This document shows positions 30,298 to 35,450 of a stretch of 35,450 bases of DNA, in pieces. The stretch spans positions 1 to 35,450 of the forward strand of contig JAJYPA010000027.1 in assembly GCA_021795795.1 (NCBI GenBank), in the 5' to 3' direction. Position 1 is the first letter of the stretch, and each line of letters starts with the position of its first letter. This DNA is from Pseudomonadota bacterium (lineage in GTDB: Bacteria; Pseudomonadota; Gammaproteobacteria; Halothiobacillales; Halothiobacillaceae). Below the pieces are notes generated by a model. The model made no database searches. It saw only the letters and a program-made list of their open reading frames with translations, and was not told the origin of the DNA. The position numbers and the translations under genes were made by a program.

Positions 30298-31499
30298 ATT
30301 CGATTGCACAACGGGGGTGAACCGAAAGTCTCGCGAAAAACGTGATACAGTTCCCGCTCCGCGGAACGCCAGTCCTCTCTAATCAGTTGGAAACGCACCC
30401 GAGCCGTACCTTCGGTGATATGTCGATAAAGCAAGGCATTACCACTGTTCCCACGAAGGTGATCTCCCAAACGTTTGCGCAGATCCCCAGCGGATCCAAT
30501 GTAGATCACATGAGGATGAGGTAAAGCACATCGTTCATCCCATTCTCCACCCATATCGGAGCTTAAGGATGTACGTATCTCATATACGCCGGGATGAACT
30601 GGCACCTCGGTACGAAGCGTTTGCAGCGTCAAAGGCAGCAACGCGGAAAATTTCGCCGTGGCCGCCAGATAATTCATGCGCTGACCTCGTCTGCGGGAAT
30701 CTGGAATGGCCAAGTCGCGTCTTATATTCGCTACCGTCCGACGTGATACAAATATGCCGTGATCCTGGGCCAGAACAGCAGCGATTGCCTCGTCCGGCAA
30801 AGGATAAGCCAATACCCCTTTCGAAATCATTGTCTTTTCCCTGTCTACCACATTGGATACGGCATGACAATGAATTTGCCTTGCTTTCGGGAATAATTTG
30901 CCCAACGCCACAGTTTGGTCATTCGGCAATATAATCGACAACCTGCGGATCAAACGGGAAATTCGCCCAGGATCGGCTACGAATGAAAGATCCGCTTCCG
31001 ATATCAACCGAGAAGATATTTGCGCCTGGGTCAAGGGTCTAAGCAACAGGTTGTTTCCGAAATTCAGGTATTCTTTTTGCGAAACCATGATTGCCTGCAT
31101 CAACGCTTGGGTGAGTCGGTTTCGGGTATTGATGAGACGTAACTTGCTCAAAATGGCTGCCTGCTCCTTTGGCAAGCTGTTGCGGGACGTATGTTCGTCC
31201 AAAGCTTGATCATCGAACAGGTATTCGCGCACGAAGCTTTCTCGACAATAAAAAAGCGCCAGATCACCATTCTTCTCCTGAAATTTCCCCAGTAGAGAGG
31301 GAGAACCGCCTGGGCATGAAAGCACATGCGTTTCTTGCAATCGACCGGGAACTACATAGTTGCGCAAGTCGGCAAAATCTGCCGAGGATTCCACTTGAGT
31401 AACGCAGTTGTCGAGTACCCGCAATGGCATTTCAAGAAAGCGGGACAGCATGATTTTGCCGAGCAAGTCGGCATCAATCTTGTTCTTGTGGCGTTGCAA
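30288..31499 (-). CDS. Sigma-54-like core/DNA-binding protein fused to a GIY-YIG nuclease domain
   Basis: Protein of 403 residues from TTG 31499 (ATG at residue 17 is the alternative). Residues 15-40 faintly recall the helical region I of RpoN. Residues 45-165 resemble its core-binding domain (YVVPGRLQETHV; ILSKLRLINTRNRLTQALMQ, matching the RN.TL..V..AIV pattern). Residues 230-270 hold a DNA-binding part with an RpoN-box-like VSRRTVANIRRDLAIP (consensus ARRTVAKYRE). Residues 300-403 are a GIY-YIG nuclease domain: PGVYEI, VIYIGSAGDLRKRLGDHL, SAERELYHVF and CNR supply Tyr, Tyr, Arg, Glu and Asn. It is far shorter in the sigma part (about 290) than RpoN (about 480). I know of no characterised protein with this architecture. 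Its promoter region is shared with the divergent helicase gene. Confidence 0.7.
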   Translation of the reverse strand: MQRHKNKIDADLLGKIMLSRFLEMPLRVLDNCVTQVESSADFADLRNYVVPGRLQETHVLSCPGGSPSLLGKFQEKNGDLALFYCRESFVREYLFDDQALDEHTSRNSLPKEQAAILSKLRLINTRNRLTQALMQAIMVSQKEYLNFGNNLLLRPLTQAQISSRLISEADLSFVADPGRISRLIRRLSIILPNDQTVALGKLFPKARQIHCHAVSNVVDREKTMISKGVLAYPLPDEAIAAVLAQDHGIFVSRRTVANIRRDLAIPDSRRRGQRMNYLAATAKFSALLPLTLQTLRTEVPVHPGVYEIRTSLSSDMGGEWDERCALPHPHVIYIGSAGDLRKRLGDHLRGNSGNALLYRHITEGTARVRFQLIREDWRSAERELYHVFRETFGSPPLCNRMSP

Positions 31500-31530
31500 G
31501 GGCTACTTCGTGCTTGTTCGGTAATGCCCA

Positions 31531-31559
31531 ATTATAATGAGGTGATCATTTCGTTGCCA
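31531..31559 (-). promoter_or_regulatory. Predicted promoter of the sigma-54-like/GIY-YIG gene
   Basis: On the minus strand TGGCAA (31554-31559) and TATAAT (31531-31536) are 17 bp apart. A start point near 31524 leaves about 25 nt of leader before TTG 31499, without a clear Shine-Dalgarno sequence. It does not look like a sigma-54 (GG-N10-GC) promoter. Confidence 0.5.
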
Positions 31560-31741
31560 TGAAATGCATGGGCTTAAAAACACCATACGATGAGGAACCG
31601 CGGATATCAGTCCGTCAAGTCATGTGGCTGCACTCACCTGCAGACTAACCAAAGCCAAGTGAATTTGGAATAGGTTCCTTGATGAAGGGGGGTAAATTAC
31701 GCACAATAGAAGCGCTGTAGGCCACTACTCAACATTTCCCG

Positions 31742-34700
31742 ATGAAAATCCTCGAATACATCGGTCTTGATACCACGCGCGTCAAGACTACTTACCGCAA
31801 AGTCCGGGAAGCCATTGCCCGTGACGATTTCCGTGCCGCCCAGGTCAAGAAACTTGCCAATTTAAGTCATGGCAAGTTTTACCGGGCAAAACTGGATGAT
31901 GCCGACCGGCTGCTGTTCTCGTTGGTTCGTCATGGCGATGAAGTGTACGCACTGATGCTGGAGGTGATTTTCAATCACGACTATGACAAGTCGCGTTTCC
32001 TGCGCGGGGCTGCGATCGACGAGGCGAAGATTCCAGACATCGACGTTGCCGAGGCCCTCAGGGAAGCGCAACCGGTGCGCTATCTGCACCCGGAACGCAG
32101 CACGATTCATCTGCTGGACAAGCCGATCTCGTTCGACGATACGCAGGACGCCATCTATCGCCAACCGACTCCGCTGATCGTGGTCGGCAGCGCCGGCAGC
32201 GGCAAGACGGCCTTGACTCTGGAAAAGCTCAAGCACGCCGAAGGCGAGGTGCTTTACGTGACTCATTCCGCCTATCTGGCCCAGAATGCCCGCGATCTTT
32301 ATTATGCCAACGGGTTTGAGCATACCGGGCAGGATGCATTGTTCCTTTCCTACCGCGAATTCGTGGAATCCATCAAGGTGCCTGTCGGGCGCGAAGCCAC
32401 TTGGCGTGATTTTGCGGGCTGGTTTTCGCGCATGCGCCAGACATTCAAGGATATCGACGGTCATCAGGCATTCGAGGAAATTCGCGGGGTGATTGCCGCA
32501 GGCGCTAATGGCATTCTGAGCCGAGCGGATTACCGGGCACTCGGCGTGCGCCAGTCCATCTTTCCCGAAATACATCGCGACAAACTTTACGATCTGTTCG
32601 AGAAATACTGTGCATGGCTACTTGACGCAAAACTGTACGACCTCAATCTCGTCGCGCAACAATGGCAGACGCTCGCAATACCGCGCTACGATTTTGTCGT
32701 GGTGGATGAGGTGCAGGATCTCACGATCGTCCAGCTGTCTCTGGTCCTCAAAATGCTCAGGAAACCCGACCACTTTCTGCTTTGCGGGGACTCCAACCAG
32801 ATCGTTCACCCCAACTTTTTCTCCTGGGGACAGGTAAAAAGCCTATTCTGGAATGACCCTAAACTTGCCGACCGGCAGGAGCTTCGCGTGCTGACAGCCA
32901 ACTTCCGCAACGGGCTGGAAGCGACGCGCATCGCCAATACTCTTCTCAAAATCAAGCAATTGCGCTTCGGCTCCATCGACCGGGAAAGCAACTTCCTGGT
33001 GCAATCCGTTGGCGGCGAGGCGGGACAGGTCGCATTGATGGCGGACAAGGACGCGGTCAAGCGCGAGCTGGATCAAAAAATCCGTCAATCCACCCGGTTC
33101 GCCGTGCTGGTCATGCGCGATGAGGATAAAATGGAAGCGCGCAAGCATTTTTCCACGCCTTTGTTGTTTTCGATTCACGAGGCCAAGGGCCTGGAATACG
33201 AGAACATCGTCCTCTACCGCTTCGTTTCCGATCATCGCGCCGAGTTTGCCCGGATCGCAGAGGGCGTGGACAAGGCTGGCCTTGCCGTCGATACGCTCGA
33301 TTATCGCCGAGCGAAGGACAAGAGCGACAAATCGCTGGAAGTTTACAAGTTCTTCGTTAATGCCCTCTATGTTGCGTTGACGCGGGCCGTCAAAAATCTG
33401 TTCATCATAGAATCCGACACGGGGCATCCTATTTTCGGCCTGCTGGATCTCGCCACTGGCGGGCAGGTGAAAGTGGACGCCAAAGAGTCCAGCCGGGATG
33501 ACTGGCAGAAGGAAGCGCGCAAGCTCGAACTCCAGGGCAAACAGGAGCAGGCGGAAGCCATCCGCAGCAATATTCTCAAACAGACGCAGCCGCCATGGCC
33601 AGTATTCGACGAAACCCGTTTGCGGGAAACATTGCTCAAGGTGTTTCGCGAACAAGCTCCCGGCAACAAGCCCAAACAACAGCTTTACGAATATGCCACC
33701 TGTCACGACGAACCGTCACTAGCGGTTTGGCTCATGCATGAAGCGAAGTTCGATACGGGAAAGATGTTCGCACAGCAGCGCGCGACCCTGGGACGCAAAA
33801 GCTATGTCTCTTATTTTGCGCATCACTTCAAGGACATCCTGCGCCAATGCGATCAGCACGGCATCGAACACCGCCTGCCGATGAACCAGACACCGCTGAT
33901 GGCGGCTGCTGCCGCCGGCAACCTGCCCCTGGTGGAGGCCCTGCTGGAACGCGGTGCGGATTGCGAAACAGTCGATCAGTATGGGCTCAACGCCCTGCAC
34001 TGGGCGATGCGCGAAGCTTTTCGCGACCCGAAGTTCGCCCGCGGCCCCTTCGCTTCTCTTTACGAACGGCTCGCCCCGTCAAGTATGGATGTCAATACCG
34101 GCGAGAGACTGGTACGCATGGACCGGCATCTTTCCGAATACTTCCTGTTCCAGACATTATGGGTGCTGTTCAAGTCGTGTTTTACCCACCAACAGCGCCG
34201 CTCGCTGGGTGCTTTTGAGACCCAGTCCATACTTGAAGCCTGGCAGCACCTACCGGCCAACGTGGTGCGCCCGGAGCGCAACAAGCGCCAGCATCTTTCC
34301 GCCTTGCTCTCACGCAACGAGATCGAGCGCGACTATGCTTACAACCGCGACCTGTTCATGCGTGTTTCACAGGGTTGGTATCAATTCAATCCGAAACTTT
34401 CGGTACGACGCTATCAGAATGTCGAAGAGCAATGGATTCCGATCTTTGAGGCGCTCAATTTGCCGCTGATCAACGAGTTTGCCGTGCCTGATGATGGATG
34501 GGAGCCCATTGGGGAACGAATTGACGAGTACCTGTCCATGGCAGGACTTGCGGCGCGCACGATTCCGATACCCGCCGAAAGATCGATTGCCCGCCAACAA
34601 GCCGCTGACAGGGAACGTGCTGAGCGCGAAGCTGAAAAGCTCGCCGCACTGGAACGCATCCGGGCAACCAAGGCAGCAAAGTTAACCGAGGAGCCCAAAT

Positions 34701-34771
34701 GGGGCACACCTGAAGCCAAGCGACGCGAGATCGAACGTGTGCGCAGGGAAATCGAGTCCAGAAAAAAATGA
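31742..34771 (+). CDS. RelE-like domain fused to SF1 (UvrD/Rep-type) helicase and ankyrin repeats
   Basis: Protein of 1009 residues. Residues about 25-90 (VKKLANLSHGKFYRAKLDDA, LLFSLVRHGDEVYALMLEVI) look like a RelE/ParE-type fold. The helicase core is complete: Walker A VGSAGSGKT (148-156), Walker B VVVDEVQDLT (319-328), motif III LLCGDSNQIVHP, motif V SIHEAKGLEYENIVLY (477-492) and motif VI ALYVALTRA (541-549). Two ankyrin repeats lie at about 714-760 (TPLMAAAAAGNLPLVEALLE, LNALHWAM), and the C-terminus is a charged coiled coil. The N-terminal RelE-helicase combination also occurs in predicted prokaryotic conflict proteins. ATG 31742 has no Shine-Dalgarno sequence; TTGATG-N17-CACAAT (near 31680-31706) is a possible promoter. 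Confidence 0.85.
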   Translation: MKILEYIGLDTTRVKTTYRKVREAIARDDFRAAQVKKLANLSHGKFYRAKLDDADRLLFSLVRHGDEVYALMLEVIFNHDYDKSRFLRGAAIDEAKIPDIDVAEALREAQPVRYLHPERSTIHLLDKPISFDDTQDAIYRQPTPLIVVGSAGSGKTALTLEKLKHAEGEVLYVTHSAYLAQNARDLYYANGFEHTGQDALFLSYREFVESIKVPVGREATWRDFAGWFSRMRQTFKDIDGHQAFEEIRGVIAAGANGILSRADYRALGVRQSIFPEIHRDKLYDLFEKYCAWLLDAKLYDLNLVAQQWQTLAIPRYDFVVVDEVQDLTIVQLSLVLKMLRKPDHFLLCGDSNQIVHPNFFSWGQVKSLFWNDPKLADRQELRVLTANFRNGLEATRIANTLLKIKQLRFGSIDRESNFLVQSVGGEAGQVALMADKDAVKRELDQKIRQSTRFAVLVMRDEDKMEARKHFSTPLLFSIHEAKGLEYENIVLYRFVSDHRAEFARIAEGVDKAGLAVDTLDYRRAKDKSDKSLEVYKFFVNALYVALTRAVKNLFIIESDTGHPIFGLLDLATGGQVKVDAKESSRDDWQKEARKLELQGKQEQAEAIRSNILKQTQPPWPVFDETRLRETLLKVFREQAPGNKPKQQLYEYATCHDEPSLAVWLMHEAKFDTGKMFAQQRATLGRKSYVSYFAHHFKDILRQCDQHGIEHRLPMNQTPLMAAAAAGNLPLVEALLERGADCETVDQYGLNALHWAMREAFRDPKFARGPFASLYERLAPSSMDVNTGERLVRMDRHLSEYFLFQTLWVLFKSCFTHQQRRSLGAFETQSILEAWQHLPANVVRPERNKRQHLSALLSRNEIERDYAYNRDLFMRVSQGWYQFNPKLSVRRYQNVEEQWIPIFEALNLPLINEFAVPDDGWEPIGERIDEYLSMAGLAARTIPIPAERSIARQQAADRERAEREAEKLAALERIRATKAAKLTEEPKWGTPEAKRREIERVRREIESRKK

Positions 34772-34830
34772 TTTCGAGCCAGTTTCAGTGGCATATCATT
34801 GGGCACACGACTTTCAATATGTCAAAAAAC

Positions 34831-35088
34831 TCAATTGGTAGTTTTCTGGACACGCAGTTCGTCGATTTTGAAGTACAAGCCGCAGATCGTCGCTTGGGTG
34901 AGTTTCAGTGTGTCGTCGGTGGCTTCCGACAGTGGGATGATCAACCCATGGGAATATTGGGGTTCAATCGGCTTGAATGGATTGGTCCGGATAGTGACCG
35001 GAATGTCACCCGTCACCGAGGACTGAAATCGAAGTTTCCCTGCGGCATGTGCGACGTAAAGCGTGATTGCTTCCTCGCGTTCCTCCAA
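34831..35088 (-). CDS. Possible 85-residue protein, perhaps 5'-damaged
   Basis: The frame from TTG 35088 encodes a protein-like sequence ending GLYFKIDELRVQKTTN, convergent with the helicase gene and 59 bp from it. A second short frame just upstream (MRHEMRSNFGYI) would join it after a shift of reading frame near 35088, so the gene may be longer and broken. No family was recognised. A plus-strand frame over the same DNA is less protein-like. Confidence 0.4.
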   Translation of the reverse strand: MEEREEAITLYVAHAAGKLRFQSSVTGDIPVTIRTNPFKPIEPQYSHGLIIPLSEATDDTLKLTQATICGLYFKIDELRVQKTTN

Positions 35089-35246
35089 TGTATATACCCA
35101 AAATTACTTCTCATTTCATGTCTCATAGGCTATGCTTAGGCCTTGACGATTCAGGTGCTTACGTAGCGCTATAATCGCACTTTGTGATACAGTGTCGCGC
35201 TTTTATCTATTTGATCTGTAATCGTTTATTGTGCTTCAGTTGTACA

Positions 35247-35293
35247 GGCTACGAACCAAGGGGTCAGGAGTTCGAATCTCTTCGGGCGCACCA
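35247..35293 (+). tRNA. 3' fragment of tRNA-Arg(ACG), probable attachment-site scar
   Basis: The anticodon loop CTACGAA (35249-35255), T-arm AGGAG-TTCGAAT-CTCTT (35266-35282), acceptor strand CGGGCGC (35283-35289), discriminator A and CCA are present. The bases before 35247 do not pair with CCAAG, and no GCGCCCG 5' acceptor strand or D-arm exists upstream. So only the half from the anticodon stem to CCA remains, the part usually duplicated when tyrosine recombinases integrate in tRNA genes. Confidence 0.8.
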
Positions 35294-35301
35294 ATAAATC
35301 A

Positions 35302-35335
35302 ATGGGTTAGGTGATGTTTGCCTGGCCCATTTTTC
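35302..35335 (+). terminator. Rho-independent terminator after the tRNA fragment
   Basis: ATGGGTTAGG (35302-35311) pairs with CCTGGCCCAT (35321-35330) with two G-U pairs, 9-nt loop, then TTTTC. It fits the native terminator of the tRNA gene. Confidence 0.75.
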
Positions 35336-35450
35336 TTGCTTGCGTGGATTTTGCGTGACTTTGCGTATCTGTCGTTTTAAGCAACGTCAAAGTAGGCATA
35401 CTCACACCCGATTCACACACCTTCTCGACCGCACTGATCAGTTCCCAAAT
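35307..35450 (-). CDS. Partial open frame running off the window
   Basis: 47 codons are open from the window edge to a TAA at 35307-35309. The visible end is rich in Ser, Thr and Lys (TLTLLKTTDTQSHAKSTQAR). Its position beside a tRNA att-like site would suit the end of an integrase gene, but no integrase motif is visible in this piece. Confidence 0.25.
   Translation of the reverse strand: MWELISAVEKVCESGVSMPTLTLLKTTDTQSHAKSTQARKMGQANIT

Noticed and set aside
34768..35139. Plus-strand frame of 123 codons overlapping the helicase stop
   Set aside because: Composition is not protein-like, no Shine-Dalgarno sequence, and the minus-strand frame over the same region looks better.
35143..35175. 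TTGACG ... TATAAT as a remaining tRNA promoter
   Set aside because: Spacing is 21 bp, too long for a normal promoter, and the 5' half of the tRNA is absent.
1..35450. CRISPR array
   Set aside because: No regularly spaced repeats; the five dispersed copies are kilobases apart.

Overview
The window reads as Gram-negative proteobacterial DNA, most likely a betaproteobacterium or a close relative. The evidence is a P-type (RP4/Trb-like) conjugation system, an IHF-beta gene, a divergent metR/metE pair and SHMT, and many toxin-antitoxin genes. I cannot name the species from sequence alone.

1 to about 22.6 kb is a conjugative element (plasmid or integrated element). It opens with two paralogous small proteins, a ParA/TraL/StbB-type ATPase, a membrane-anchored partner (StbABC- or TraKLM-like layout), SSB and the VirB11 ATPase TrbB. 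A toxin-antitoxin block (MNT nucleotidyltransferase, a fused HEPN remnant, an AbiEii-type nucleotidyltransferase) with its own promoter splits trbB from trbC-trbD-trbE-trbJ. A RelE/HigA-type pair on the minus strand separates trbJ from trbL. Then come a Toprim primase, a stand-alone LPD7 protein resembling a relaxase tail, a 37-codon gene, an ArdC-type antirestriction protein, the coupling protein TraG and the peptidase TraF. No relaxase and no VirB8/9/10 genes are visible, so the set is incomplete inside this window.

A 29-bp sequence (core GATTTCAAAATTTCCG) recurs five times. Four copies lie 30-50 bp upstream of the start codon of the first gene of a transfer block; three of these are followed by an inverted repeat ending at the Shine-Dalgarno sequence. 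It looks like a shared promoter/operator plus leader that ties the transfer operons into one regulon.

18.5 to 22.6 kb is a decaying border on the minus strand: IHF-beta, an antitoxin whose HTH is scrambled by two compensating frameshifts, a toxin gene split by an IS1595-family element (perfect 25-bp terminal repeats, 8-bp target duplication) and also carrying a nonsense codon, two conserved accessory genes, and a degenerate second copy of traF.

22.6 to 27.4 kb is housekeeping-like: metR divergent from metE, then glyA, a methionine and one-carbon group. 27.5 to 30.1 kb encodes a globin-coupled PAS-GGDEF-EAL protein with a (CTTG)5 tract upstream.

30.3 to 34.8 kb holds the most unusual pair. 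A protein with the C-terminal core-binding and RpoN-box regions of sigma-54 is fused to a GIY-YIG nuclease domain. It is divergent from a 1009-residue protein combining a RelE-like N-terminus, an intact SF1 helicase and ankyrin repeats. At the right end, the 3' half of a tRNA-Arg(ACG) gene without its 5' half looks like an attachment-site scar, so this pair may be cargo of an integrated island.
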